In this document: piece after piece, positions 16,081 to 24,262 of the stretch | Numbering within the stretch: the first letter of the stretch is position 1 | How the letters are laid out: every line of letters begins with the position of its first letter | Origin: CAYWRO01 sp964460345 | Lineage (GTDB): Bacteria > Planctomycetota > Phycisphaerae > Phycisphaerales > UBA1924 | DNA length: 37,169 bases | Direction: 5' to 3' | Assembly: GCA_964460345.1 (NCBI GenBank) | Contig: CAYWRO010000037.1 | Span: 1-37,169, forward strand | Made by a program: the position numbers and the translations under genes | Notes under the pieces: model-generated | Told to the model about the DNA's origin: nothing | Seen by the model: the letters and a program-made list of their open reading frames with translations, nothing else | Database searches by the model: none

Positions 16081-16449
16081 CGCGCGACTCTCCGGCGGTG
16101 AATGGGTGACAGCTTGTGCACCATGGTGGCCATCGTAGGGGCCCGTCGCAGACGGCTGATCCGGATGGCCCCGAAAGAGCAGTGGCCCCCGAAAACGGGG
16201 ATGCTCCTCCCCAGAACTAACAAACGTCGCAAACCCCGCCTCATCGTCACAACCCGCCAAAGCCGCGTCCTCGGCCCGCCGATGCACATTTTGCGGATGG
16301 ATCCCCGGTCCGCGCCGGGGAATCGAGTAAACTGCGGGTACGAGTCGCGGACAGGCACGGCTGCCGGAAGGCCCGCACAAACAAGGCGACGGATCCCAGG
16401 GATCGGGACCCGACGCCCCAAAGAACTGTCGGCTCTCGCTCCCTCAATC
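16081..16449. other. Non-coding region between divergent TauE/SafE-type and 3D-domain genes
   Basis: About 370 bases with no convincing gene. It holds a possible -10 hexamer TAAACT (16328-16333) about 115 bases before the ATG at 16450, and a small hairpin (CCCCG, AAAA loop, CGGGG at 16187-16200). The open frames that cross it in both directions have no protein character. I do not recognise a riboswitch. Confidence 0.5.
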
Positions 16450-17190
16450 ATGCAAAGACACGGCTCCAACACCCCGTCGCGGGCGCTGCGCACGCTTGAC
16501 TGCCCGCTGTGGCTCCCGGCGTGGGCAGCTCGCGGCATTGCGTGGACGTTCCTGCTGCTGGTGGTCGCGGCATCCGCCGTTGTGACGAAGGAAGCTCGGA
16601 TGGCGGGCGGCCTCAGCGCCCTGGCGGAACTGGACCCGGCCCCCGGAGCTGAACCGGAGGCCCGCGACGCCGTTGTGCTTCCTGCTGCGAGAATGATCGA
16701 AACGGAAGCCGCGGCCGGCCGGGAGCCCGAAGTCGCTTCGGTTGAGGCGGAGCTGGCCGGTGCGGGTGAAGTCGAGCCGGAATGGCCCGCTGACACCCGT
16801 TGGTTCAATGGCCGCCCGGTTCGCCCGGTCCGAACCGTCATGATGCGCGTGACCGCCTACTCCCCGGATGCCCGTTCGTGCGGCGACTCAGCCGACGGCA
16901 TCACATCCTCGCTCCACAGCGTCTGGACGAACAACATGAACCTGGTCGCGGCTGATTCGAAGGTGCTGCCGCTCGGCTCGATGATCACCGTCCCGGGGTA
17001 CGCCGACGACAGCATCGTCCCGGTCCTCGACCGTGGCGGGGCGATCAAGGGCAATCGTCTCGACGTTCTCTACCCGACGCATGAGGTCGCGCTGCAGTGG
17101 GGCGTTAAGCGCCTGCCGGTGGTGGTGTGGGAGTACGCGGACGGGCTGCCGGCGGATGACTTCCGCGCGATCCGCGATTCACGGAACTGA
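16450..17190 (+). CDS. Membrane-anchored 3D-domain protein
   Basis: A 246-residue protein with one N-terminal membrane segment (about 28-46) and an Ala/Glu/Pro-rich linker (about 50-115). The C-terminal 3D domain is named for three conserved Asp and found in cell-wall-active proteins such as Bacillus YocH and the MltA core. Visible are VTAYSPDARSCGDSADG, NLVAADSKVLPLGSMITVPGY with Asp169, VPVLDRGGAIKGNRLDVLY with Asp194 and Asp205, and EVALQWGVKRLPVVVW. The protein probably acts on the outer face of the inner membrane, perhaps on peptidoglycan, as a lytic transglycosylase-like fold. The start at ATG 16450 gives a sound membrane anchor; no strong ribosome site is seen. Confidence 0.85.
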   Translation: MQRHGSNTPSRALRTLDCPLWLPAWAARGIAWTFLLLVVAASAVVTKEARMAGGLSALAELDPAPGAEPEARDAVVLPAARMIETEAAAGREPEVASVEAELAGAGEVEPEWPADTRWFNGRPVRPVRTVMMRVTAYSPDARSCGDSADGITSSLHSVWTNNMNLVAADSKVLPLGSMITVPGYADDSIVPVLDRGGAIKGNRLDVLYPTHEVALQWGVKRLPVVVWEYADGLPADDFRAIRDSRN

Positions 17191-17365
17191 ACCGTCGTGG
17201 CATTGCCTCTCAAGGCGATGCGAAGACTCGTTGACGGAATCTAGATCCGTTCGGGTGGGGATTAGAGCTCCCGACGGTGGCTCGTTTCGCAGCGGCAACT
17301 CTGCAACCGCGGCCGCGCATCCTTGTTCAACCGAGGCACCTTCGCTCTTTCGGATAGGACGCCTC

Positions 17366-19081
17366 ATGCGCGTGTCATTCTTCCTGCACGTCGGCGTTAC
17401 CTGCAGTTTGGTTGCATCCACTGCACTCGCTTCGGCTCGCCTTGATCATCCGCCCGAGGACGTGAACTACGTCTCCGGCGACATAGGGCAACGTATCGCC
17501 GACTTTGTTGAGGCCGTCGAGACGGAGGGATTCACCGGCGCCCTGATCGCTGCTCGAGATGGCGAGGTGATCGCCGCAGTGGCGGTCGGCAGTGCAGACC
17601 TGGCCGGCGACCAGCCGAACACGCCCGGCACCCTCTTCGAGATCGCCTCCGCGAGCAAGCAGTTCACCGCAGCTGCGGTCATGCGCCTTGTGCAGGACGG
17701 GAAGCTGCGCCTTGACGATCCGATCGCAAGGCATCTTCCCGGTGTGCCGGAAAACTGCGCCGAAATCACCGTCGACCACCTGCTTCGCCACACCTCCGGC
17801 ATCCCCGGCAGCAACGCACAGGGCGGCGGTGACGACCTCGAGCGCGTGTTGCCCTCGTTTCTCCGCGGCGGTCCGGCGCACACGCCCGGCACGCACTGGG
17901 AGTACTGGAACCAGGGGTACGCGCTGCTCAGTGAAATCATTGCGCGTGCATCGGATCGGCCCTACACCGGGTATCTGCGCGAGAGCCTGTTCAGGTCGGC
18001 AGGATTGACGGTGACATGCTTCACTGGCGATGAGGCGCCGCCGGGGACCACAGTGTCAGTGGGGCGGTCGGCGTACGGGGAGCCGCGTTCCGCGCTGGAC
18101 CACCCTTATGGCAGCTACGGCTTCCAGTACCGCGGCATGGGCGGCGTTGTCACCAGTGTGTGGGACCTCTGGCGATGGGATCGCGCGCTGCACGGCGACG
18201 CCGTGCTCGGGAAGCAAGCCAAGGCGCAGCTCTTTGAACCCGGCCTGAATGACTACGCGCTTGGCTGGTTCGTACGGCGGGATGGAAACGGGCGTCTCGT
18301 TCACTCGCACGGCGGCGCGGTCCGCGGGTTCATCTGCGAGATCAGGCGATACCCCGAGCAGGATGCCTTTCTTGCCGTCCTGTGCAATCGGGATGATGTG
18401 CCGCTCCATCGTGTGGTGCAGTCCGTCGAAGAACTGCTCTTCGAGCAGCCGCTCAGCGGACCTGCGCCATTGCAGGGGTTGGACGCGGAGGTCGCCGCGG
18501 CACTGGCGGGGCGGTACGAAGGCGGTCACGGTCGCGTGCTGGTGATCCGGGCGGAGGGACAGACCGCGCGTGTGGAGATTTACTGGTCGCCGAGCGGGCC
18601 CGTCACGCGTGCCACGCTTGGCTTGGATGATCGCGGCCGGGTGTTGATCAACGACGGCTCTCCCGAACCCGTCGCACTGCAGTTCGACCGCGCGGAGCAG
18701 GGGTCGGTTCGAACCGTCTCGATTCTCGGCGATCGCTACACGCGCATCGCCGATGAGGGCGGCGCGGCGGAAAAGGCAACGCCGGGCAAGGCACATCTCC
18801 CGATCGATCCCGGCATGAATGTCATGATTGCGACGAAGCCCTACCGACTCAACGAGCATGGTCTCGCGCACCTGCCTGCGGCGGCCCGCTGGCGCGTCCT
18901 GCCCCGTTACGTCGGCGTCAATGAGGCCGGCGCACAAACCACCGATGATCGGATTACGCTCGTACTTATGGACCAGGAGCACAGCTTCTGGCCCGTGATT
19001 GCCCGGATGGACATGGAGGTCGCAGAGGAACTGGTGCGTCAGCTCGAAGCCGAGATCGCCCGCCGAAGAGGCGTCGAGTAA
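17366..19081 (+). CDS. Secreted serine beta-lactamase / DD-peptidase-family protein
   Basis: A 571-residue exported protein of the class C beta-lactamase-like superfamily (COG1680), which also covers DD-peptidases and esterases. A signal peptide ends near STALASA (residue 24). The catalytic set is S95-A-S-K98 (SxxK), Y180-W-N182 (YxN) and H313-S-H-G-G317 in place of KTG. The catalytic domain ends near residue 350. The remaining 220 residues form a separate beta-rich region (a lipocalin-like or DUF3471-type tail) of unknown role. The ATG at 17366 has AGGA seven bases upstream. Antibiotic hydrolysis should not be assumed; most such family members are housekeeping peptidases or esterases. Confidence 0.9.
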   Translation: MRVSFFLHVGVTCSLVASTALASARLDHPPEDVNYVSGDIGQRIADFVEAVETEGFTGALIAARDGEVIAAVAVGSADLAGDQPNTPGTLFEIASASKQFTAAAVMRLVQDGKLRLDDPIARHLPGVPENCAEITVDHLLRHTSGIPGSNAQGGGDDLERVLPSFLRGGPAHTPGTHWEYWNQGYALLSEIIARASDRPYTGYLRESLFRSAGLTVTCFTGDEAPPGTTVSVGRSAYGEPRSALDHPYGSYGFQYRGMGGVVTSVWDLWRWDRALHGDAVLGKQAKAQLFEPGLNDYALGWFVRRDGNGRLVHSHGGAVRGFICEIRRYPEQDAFLAVLCNRDDVPLHRVVQSVEELLFEQPLSGPAPLQGLDAEVAAALAGRYEGGHGRVLVIRAEGQTARVEIYWSPSGPVTRATLGLDDRGRVLINDGSPEPVALQFDRAEQGSVRTVSILGDRYTRIADEGGAAEKATPGKAHLPIDPGMNVMIATKPYRLNEHGLAHLPAAARWRVLPRYVGVNEAGAQTTDDRITLVLMDQEHSFWPVIARMDMEVAEELVRQLEAEIARRRGVE

Positions 19082-19110
19082 GGCGACGCTGCCGTTTCGA
19101 ACGGGCGCGT

Positions 19111-19716
19111 CTACAGCCGCCTGCTCATGATCACGCTCATGTAGTTCGTTTCCGCCCAGTGCCAGTGCTCGACGATGCGGTACCCATGCCGCTCGTACAT
19201 GGCCACGAGCCACGCTGCCGGTTCCGGGGTGCTCAGTGCGATCTCCGCCGCTCCGATCTCGACAGCCCGCCGCTCGGCCGTTTCCATCAGAAGCCGCCCG
19301 ATGCCGCGGCCCTGCCAGGCCGGGTCAACGGCGAACTGGGCGAAGTGCGCAACCTCCGTGCGGGCGAGCCAGGCCGGCCCGGTTGCGGCCGCTGCAGTTG
19401 GGGCCGCGGCGGTGGGGGCGCGGAAGAGAATCGTCCCGACAACGCCCGCCGCGCGAGAAACCCGGGCCGGTGATCCGTTGTGATGTTCACCATGACCCGG
19501 AGCCTCTGTCCCGGCGAGCTCCGCCACATAGCACTCCCCGGCGGCGATCCGCCGGCGGGTGACTTCCTCCGGCTGGTTCGCCGCGACCGGTTCGAGGCCG
19601 ATCGTCTTGTGACGCTTGTATGCCCGGTGGAGCATGTCGGTCAGGGCACGCAGCGAGTCGCTCGGGCTGATGAGGCGGATGGCGACGGGCGGCGCTGAGG
19701 TCCGGGCATTGGGCAT
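19111..19716 (-). CDS. GNAT-family N-acetyltransferase
   Basis: A 201-residue GNAT enzyme using acetyl-CoA. Motif A is FAQFAVDPAWQGRGIGRLLM with the pyrophosphate-binding Q135-G-R-G-I-G140, and the C-terminal part (EIALSTPEPAAWLVAMYERHGYRIVEHW) matches motif B. An Ala/Pro-rich insert (about 101-117) separates the two central strands. The ATG at 19716 is six bases after a TACCCT hexamer; the earlier upstream frame is not protein-like. Substrate unknown. It converges on the beta-lactamase-like gene with a 29-base gap, in which no terminator hairpin is seen. Confidence 0.9.
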   Translation of the reverse strand: MPNARTSAPPVAIRLISPSDSLRALTDMLHRAYKRHKTIGLEPVAANQPEEVTRRRIAAGECYVAELAGTEAPGHGEHHNGSPARVSRAAGVVGTILFRAPTAAAPTAAAATGPAWLARTEVAHFAQFAVDPAWQGRGIGRLLMETAERRAVEIGAAEIALSTPEPAAWLVAMYERHGYRIVEHWHWAETNYMSVIMSRRL

Positions 19717-19722
19717 TCGGGA

Positions 19723-19728
19723 AGGGTA
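19723..19728 (-). promoter_or_regulatory. -10 hexamer TACCCT for the GNAT gene, leaderless spacing
   Basis: On the minus strand TACCCT ends six bases before the ATG at 19716. Confidence 0.6.
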
Positions 19729-19869
19729 TGCTGGCCCACCGGCCGCACCCCTGTTCAAGGCGGTGGTCTTCCAAAATTCCTGGCGGGCGACCCCGGAGAG
19801 GGCGTCGGTGGCCGGCGATTCTGACCCGGCCTGGTCCCCCTGTACTGTGCACCGCGGGTTGCCAACCCC

Positions 19870-19875
19870 TATCCT
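19870..19875 (+). promoter_or_regulatory. -10 hexamer TATCCT for mdh
   Basis: CCCCTATCCT lies about 80 bases before the mdh ATG, giving a leader of about 75 bases that holds the GGGAG ribosome site. The hexamer and its C-rich lead are the same as at three leaderless sites in the window. Confidence 0.5.
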
Positions 19876-19957
19876 TCCAACCGCACCGCGCATGCCGCCG
19901 GTGCGGATCACCTCTTCAATCCTCAACAGGGCCCTGCCGGGCCGGGAGATCCCATCA

Positions 19958-20914
19958 ATGGCACGCACACGAGCCAAGATCAGCATCATCGGGGCGGGGA
20001 ATGTCGGGGCGACCTGCGCCCACTGGGCCGCTGAAAAGGAACTCGGGGACATCGTCGTCCTGGACATCCCCGAAAAAGAGGGGGTCGCCAAGGGGAAGAT
20101 GATTGACCTTGCCTGCTGCGCGCCGATCGAGCGGTTTGATTCGCGGATTCTCGGGACCAGCGACTACAAGGACATCGCGGGTTCGGACGTCGTTGTCATC
20201 ACCGCGGGGATTCCCCGCAAGCCGGGGATGAGCCGCGACGACCTCATCGAGACGAACGTCAAGATCGTGCGCTCGGTCAGCCAGAACATCCGCGAGTACG
20301 CCCCCGACTCGATCGTGATCGTCGTTTCCAACCCGCTGGACGCGATGGTCTACACGGCGTGGAAGGCGACCGGCTTCCCGGCCAGCCGCATCATGGGGCA
20401 GGCCGGGGCCCTCGACGTCGCCCGCTTCCGGACCTTTATCGCGTGGGAGATCGGTTGCTCGGTGGAAGATGTCTCCGCCCTCCTGCTCGGCGGCCACGGG
20501 GATGACATGGTGCCGCTGCCGCGCCTGACCAGCGTGCACGGGATCCCCGTGACGGACCTTCTCTCGGAAGAGAAGATTACCGCCTGCGTCGAACGCGCCA
20601 AGAAGGGGGGCGGTGAGATCGTTCAGTTGCAAGGCACCAGCGCCTGGTACGCCCCGGCCAGCGGAACCATCCAGATGGTCGAGGCGATCGTGAAAGACAA
20701 GAAGAGGATCATCCCGAGCGCCGCCTACTGCAACGGCGAGTTCGGGGCGAAGGGATACTTCGTCGGGGTTCCGGCCCTGCTCGGCGGCAAGGGGGTTGAA
20801 AAAATCGTCGAGTTCAAGCTGACCGCCGAGGAGCAGAAGCTCTTCGACGAGTCGGCCTCGCACGTCAAGGAACTCGTCGAGGTCGTCGTCCGCATGTTCC
20901 CGGATCTTGCTTAA
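19958..20914 (+). CDS. mdh: Malate dehydrogenase (LDH-like type)
   Basis: This enzyme interconverts malate and oxaloacetate with NAD in the TCA cycle. The 318-residue length fits. The NAD loop is IGAGNVG (11-17), and Asp36 in VVLDIPE favours NAD over NADP. The substrate loop IPRKPGMSR has the Arg-Lys pair and Arg93 of malate rather than lactate dehydrogenases. VVSNPLDAMVY and GALDVARFR precede the catalytic GGHGDDMVP with His180. The ATG at 19958 has GGGAG at good spacing, and a TATCCT promoter lies at 19870-19875. It stands alone, followed by a hairpin (20928-20955) and the FKBP fusion gene. Confidence 0.96.
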   Translation: MARTRAKISIIGAGNVGATCAHWAAEKELGDIVVLDIPEKEGVAKGKMIDLACCAPIERFDSRILGTSDYKDIAGSDVVVITAGIPRKPGMSRDDLIETNVKIVRSVSQNIREYAPDSIVIVVSNPLDAMVYTAWKATGFPASRIMGQAGALDVARFRTFIAWEIGCSVEDVSALLLGGHGDDMVPLPRLTSVHGIPVTDLLSEEKITACVERAKKGGGEIVQLQGTSAWYAPASGTIQMVEAIVKDKKRIIPSAAYCNGEFGAKGYFVGVPALLGGKGVEKIVEFKLTAEEQKLFDESASHVKELVEVVVRMFPDLA

Positions 20915-20927
20915 CGTTCGCTTTCGA

Positions 20928-20955
20928 CATGCCCGTGCAAATGCTGTGGGGCATG
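20928..20955 (+). terminator. Hairpin after mdh, overlapping the next promoter region
   Basis: CATGCCC (20928-20934) pairs with GGGCATG (20949-20955), followed by CCATTTATTCT. It could end the mdh transcript, although the T-run is poor. TATTCT (20961-20966), just downstream, may be the -10 hexamer of the next gene. Confidence 0.4.
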
Positions 20956-20960
20956 CCATT

Positions 20961-20966
20961 TATTCT
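20961..20966 (+). promoter_or_regulatory. Possible -10 hexamer TATTCT for the FKBP fusion gene
   Basis: TATTCT ends ten bases before the ATG at 20977, with GGAG directly after it. Transcription would start within a few bases of the ATG, so the leader would be almost absent even though a ribosome-site-like sequence exists. Confidence 0.4.
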
Positions 20967-20976
20967 GGAGATTTGC

Positions 20977-22146
20977 ATGCCGCGTCTTCCCCATCACGCT
21001 TCCACGCTCGCCGCCACGCTCCTCTTGACCCTGGCCGGGGGCGCCGGGGCGCTCGCCCAGGATGAGCAGGCTCAGCCCGCCGAACCTGCGCAGCCGTCGC
21101 AGCCGGAACTGCCGTGGGTGGTCGGCGAGGACATGCAGACGAAGTGGGAACTGAAAGATCCGGCCCTCCGCGAGGTGATGGACCGGCTCATTGGCTCCTT
21201 CAAGGCCGAGGAGACGAGCCACACGCCCAGCGGCGTTCACTTCCACGCCGCGCCTGTTTCGATCGAGGGGCTCGACAACGCCGTCTTCTTCGAGATTCAC
21301 CGTGCGGACGATGTCGCGAACTCTTTCCAGTTCGGCATTCTGCACGCGTACCGCAACGAGGGGGAGCCGCGGCTGCGATTCTTCCAGTTTGCCAATCCCG
21401 ACCAGGGCCGTGCGCTCTCAGGCCTCTGGCTCGCGCCGTATGCCTTTCCCGTGCTGTCGGTCGACGACCTGCGCCCGGTCATGGATATCGGCCTGGATGA
21501 ACAGGACTGGTCCGGTGCGACCCCTCATCCCTACCCGACGATGCGTGAAGGCGCAGTCGAGCTCACCAGTCAGTTCAACCTGACGGACAACGGGTTCGAG
21601 CTGGCCGATCGCGGCTATGACGCCTCGGGGGCGCAGGTCTGGGGTGTTCCGGAGGGGCAGACGCTGCGCTTCACCCGCTTCGAGCCGGAACCAACGGTTC
21701 GGACGACGGAGAGCGGGCTGATTATCATCGACCTGATCGACCCGGAAGGAGACGAGGGGCTCGAGGCGGGTGGCGAGATCGCCGTCCATTACTCGGGGTA
21801 TCTCCTGGACGGCAAGCGCTTTGACTCTTCCCGCACGCCCGAACGCAGCGCCTTTCGCGTTCGGATCCCCGGCAACCTCATCCAAGGGTGGAACGAGGGA
21901 CTGATCGGGCTCGAAGTAGGGGGCCGGCGCCGCTTGATCATTCCGGCGCACCTCGGCTACGGGCCGCGGGCCGTCGGCGGCGGCCTGATTCCTGCCAACT
22001 CGGTGTTGATCTTCGACGTCGAGGGAATGTGGCTGCAGAACCCCGAGCCCGCCCCGGAAAGCGCTCCTGCCGGAGATGGCCATGAGGGGCACGACCACAG
22101 CCACGGCGATCACGACCACGACCACGAGGGGCACGACCACGACTGA
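20977..22146 (+). CDS. Exported CpeT-like / FKBP-type peptidyl-prolyl isomerase fusion with His-rich tail
   Basis: A 389-residue exported protein. A signal peptide ends at ALAQ (about residue 28), followed by a Gln/Pro/Ala-rich linker. Residues about 60-236 resemble the CpcT/CpeT family (phycobilin lyase-like barrel): REVMDRLIGSFKAEE at its start and the characteristic end FELADRGYDASGAQVWGVPEGQTLRFTR. Residues about 243-353 form an FKBP domain (TESGLIIIDL, VHYSGYLLDGKRFDSS, LIQGWNEGLIGLEVGGRRRLIIPAHLGYG, IPANSVLIFDVE). The last 21 residues hold nine His among Asp and Gly, a metal-binding tail like that of SlyD, but on the outer side of the membrane. The ATG at 20977 has GGAG upstream. The next gene overlaps by one base. 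The CpeT assignment rests on pattern only. Confidence 0.85.
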   Translation: MPRLPHHASTLAATLLLTLAGGAGALAQDEQAQPAEPAQPSQPELPWVVGEDMQTKWELKDPALREVMDRLIGSFKAEETSHTPSGVHFHAAPVSIEGLDNAVFFEIHRADDVANSFQFGILHAYRNEGEPRLRFFQFANPDQGRALSGLWLAPYAFPVLSVDDLRPVMDIGLDEQDWSGATPHPYPTMREGAVELTSQFNLTDNGFELADRGYDASGAQVWGVPEGQTLRFTRFEPEPTVRTTESGLIIIDLIDPEGDEGLEAGGEIAVHYSGYLLDGKRFDSSRTPERSAFRVRIPGNLIQGWNEGLIGLEVGGRRRLIIPAHLGYGPRAVGGGLIPANSVLIFDVEGMWLQNPEPAPESAPAGDGHEGHDHSHGDHDHDHEGHDHD

Positions 22147-22538
22147 TGGCAAGACAAGGGCCGACTCACTACGAGGTGCTGGGGGTTTCCCCAGCCGCAA
22201 CGCCGATCGCCATCCGGCAGGCGTACCGCGCACTCGCCCGGAGCCATCACCCGGACGTTAACCGGGAGCCCGGTGCGGCCGAGCGCTTCGGCCGCATCGC
22301 TGAGGCGTACGAAGTCCTGTCCGACGTCGTCCGGCGCCGCGCGTATGACCGTGCCCTGAACGAGGGAGCGCGGCCGCGGCCGGCGCCCGCCAGCGGAATG
22401 GGCAATGTTGCCCATTACACGTGGATGAACGTTGGTGGAGACTCTTCGGCCCGGCGCGCCGTGGAGAAATCAGAGCTTGACGAGATGTACGACGCCTTTT
22501 TCGGATCGGAAGGTCAGGATCCGCCCCGCTCAACTTGA
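22146..22538 (+). CDS. Small J-domain (DnaJ-like) protein
   Basis: A 130-residue protein with an N-terminal J domain: THYEVLGVSPAATPIAIRQAYRALARSHHPDVN contains the essential His-Pro-Asp, and RFGRIAEAYEVLSDVVRRRAYDRAL completes the helical fold. J domains stimulate the ATPase of a DnaK partner. The Gly/Phe, zinc-finger and C-terminal substrate domains of full DnaJ are missing; the last 60 residues are of no known family. The ATG overlaps the stop of the FKBP fusion by one base (TGATG), so the two are translationally coupled even though one is exported and the other cytoplasmic. The stop lies inside a heptad repeat (22534-22568). Confidence 0.92.
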   Translation: MARQGPTHYEVLGVSPAATPIAIRQAYRALARSHHPDVNREPGAAERFGRIAEAYEVLSDVVRRRAYDRALNEGARPRPAPASGMGNVAHYTWMNVGGDSSARRAVEKSELDEMYDAFFGSEGQDPPRST

Positions 22539-22568
22539 CAATTGACATCGAGCGTGAGACAGTGAGCA
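22534..22568. repeat. Heptad-periodic repeat over the J-domain gene stop
   Basis: Five related 7-base units: CTTGACA, ATTGACA, TCGAGCG, TGAGACA, GTGAGCA. The stop codon TGA of the J-domain gene is part of the array. Degenerate, but with the same period as the other arrays of the window. Confidence 0.6.
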
Positions 22569-22616
22569 GCCATTCGGCAGCCCACGCCGGTGCCAAGCCC
22601 AAGAGAGGTCCTGTGG

Positions 22617-24203
22617 GTGCTTAAGCAGCAACATCAGCTCTTCGTCGGTCTCCTCGCGCTGTCCGATGGCCTCGTTATCGCGGCCGCAAGCTTTGTCGCC
22701 TGGCTCGTCCGGCGTGCCAGCATCGAGGCGTGGCCCACCACTTCGTGGGAGCACCCCCCCAAAGAGGCGCTCGTTCTCTTCACCGTTCCGATCGGTCTGC
22801 TGGCCCTGTACGGCTGCGGCTTGTACCGGCCGCGGCGAGATCGATCGCTCATCAGCGAGATTCTGGAACTCGGCAAAGCAAGCATCGTCACCCTGCTGGC
22901 GCTGCTTGCGGTGCTGTATGTCTTTCGCTCTTCGGTCTTTGCGCCCGGCTACGAGCCGCAGCACCCGATTGCCCTCTTCGGCGTCGTGCTTGACCATGGC
23001 CGGTTGCAGCTCGGCACGCTGGCGATCGTCCTGCCGGCGATGCTGGTGCTCGAGCGCATCACCTTCCGGTCGCTGTTGCGCGGCCTTCGCCGCCGCGGGT
23101 GGAACCTGCGGCACGTGGCGGTGATCGGATGCGGCAGGTTGGGCCAGATCGTGGCCCGCACGCTGGAACGCAACAGCTGGACCGGCATCCGCGTGGCGTA
23201 CTTCGTGAGTCACCAGGATCACACGCGGCGAACAACCTGCCTGAACAGGCCGGTGGCGGGCGGGCTGGATGACCTCGAGCGCGTGCTCGATGAGCAGAAG
23301 CCGGATGCCGTGTACGTCGCGCTGCCAGGCTCGCGGGCCAACCTGCTCTCGGATGTCCTGCGGCGGCTGGACAAGTTTCCCGTCGATGTGCGCGTCGTGC
23401 CGGACATCAGCCCACGCTACGTGCCGCAGAACATGGCTGTGTCGGACCTGGACGGGATGCCGATTCTCTCATACCGCGAGAATCCCGCGAGCGGTCTGGG
23501 CGGCGTCTCCAAGCGGGCGATGGACGTCGTGGGCACGTTGGCTGCGCTGGTCATCTTCGCGCCGGTGATGGCGATGGTCGCGCTGGTGATCCGGCTCTCC
23601 GGGCCTGGGCCTGTCATCTTCAAACAGAAGCGCGTCAGCCTCGGCGGCGAGGTCTTTGAGATCTACAAGTTCCGCACGATGTATTACGTTGAGGATGAGC
23701 AGCCGGCCGCCGCGCCCTCCCCGGCGTGCCAGTGTGGATGCTCGCTGGCCGATATCCGCGCCGAGAAGGTGGATGCGACGAGCCGGCAACTCCGCTGTCC
23801 GCAATGCGGGCGGCTCAGCACCGTCGTCTCTACCGCTGGGTGGACGGAACGCAACGACCCGCGCATCACGCCGATCGGGCGCTGGCTGCGGGCGACGTCG
23901 CTGGATGAACTGCCGCAGCTCTTCAACGTCCTCATGGGTGACATGTCGCTGGTCGGCCCGCGCCCCGAGCGCCCGGAGCTGATCGCCCGATTCCGCGAAG
24001 ACTGGCGCGGCTACATGATGCGCCAGCACGTCAAGGCGGGCATGACCGGCTGGGCCCAGATCCACGGCCTCCGCGGCCAGACCTCCCTGCGCAAGCGGCT
24101 GCAGTACGACCTTTTTTACGTGCGCAACTGGTCGCTTGGGCTGGACTTGAGGATTTTGGCGATGACGATCGTGCGCGGGTTCGTCCACCGCAACGCACAC
24201 TGA
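22617..24203 (+). CDS. Polyprenyl-phosphate sugar-1-phosphate transferase with zinc-ribbon-like insert
   Basis: A 528-residue WcaJ/EpsE-type enzyme that transfers a hexose-1-phosphate to undecaprenyl phosphate, the first step of exopolysaccharide or O-antigen assembly. Hydrophobic segments lie at about 8-31, 51-68, 88-103, 118-125 and 131-148. A Rossmann-like region follows (VAVIGCGRLGQIVA), then the catalytic domain from about 297: SKRAMDVVGTLAAL, FKQKRVSLGGEVFEIYKFRTM, SLDELPQLFNVLMGDMSLVGPRPE and the C-terminal GWAQIHGLRGQ. Between FRTM and the NDPRITPIGR segment sits an insert of about 40 residues with five Cys (371, 373, 375, 394, 397), absent from the usual family. Start GTG 22617 has AGAGAGG upstream; an earlier GTG at 22590 lacks a site. 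The sugar is unknown. Confidence 0.92.
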   Translation: MLKQQHQLFVGLLALSDGLVIAAASFVAWLVRRASIEAWPTTSWEHPPKEALVLFTVPIGLLALYGCGLYRPRRDRSLISEILELGKASIVTLLALLAVLYVFRSSVFAPGYEPQHPIALFGVVLDHGRLQLGTLAIVLPAMLVLERITFRSLLRGLRRRGWNLRHVAVIGCGRLGQIVARTLERNSWTGIRVAYFVSHQDHTRRTTCLNRPVAGGLDDLERVLDEQKPDAVYVALPGSRANLLSDVLRRLDKFPVDVRVVPDISPRYVPQNMAVSDLDGMPILSYRENPASGLGGVSKRAMDVVGTLAALVIFAPVMAMVALVIRLSGPGPVIFKQKRVSLGGEVFEIYKFRTMYYVEDEQPAAAPSPACQCGCSLADIRAEKVDATSRQLRCPQCGRLSTVVSTAGWTERNDPRITPIGRWLRATSLDELPQLFNVLMGDMSLVGPRPERPELIARFREDWRGYMMRQHVKAGMTGWAQIHGLRGQTSLRKRLQYDLFYVRNWSLGLDLRILAMTIVRGFVHRNAH

Positions 24204-24262
24204 CGAGCGGGAAGCGCAAGCAAGCGGTCCAGGCCAGAATGCGGGGCCGCTAGGAATAGGGC

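Noticed and set aside
16187..16200. Riboswitch upstream of the TauE/SafE-type gene
   Set aside because: Only a 5-bp hairpin is seen; no pattern of a known riboswitch class could be recognised.
20977..22146. Assignment as SlyD
   Set aside because: SlyD is cytoplasmic, has an IF chaperone insert and lacks a signal peptide; only the His-rich tail and FKBP fold are shared.
24251..24262. Fourteenth leaderless promoter (TAGGAA) before the gene at 24263
   Set aside because: It does not fit TANNNT, and AGGAATAGGG reads equally well as a ribosome site.
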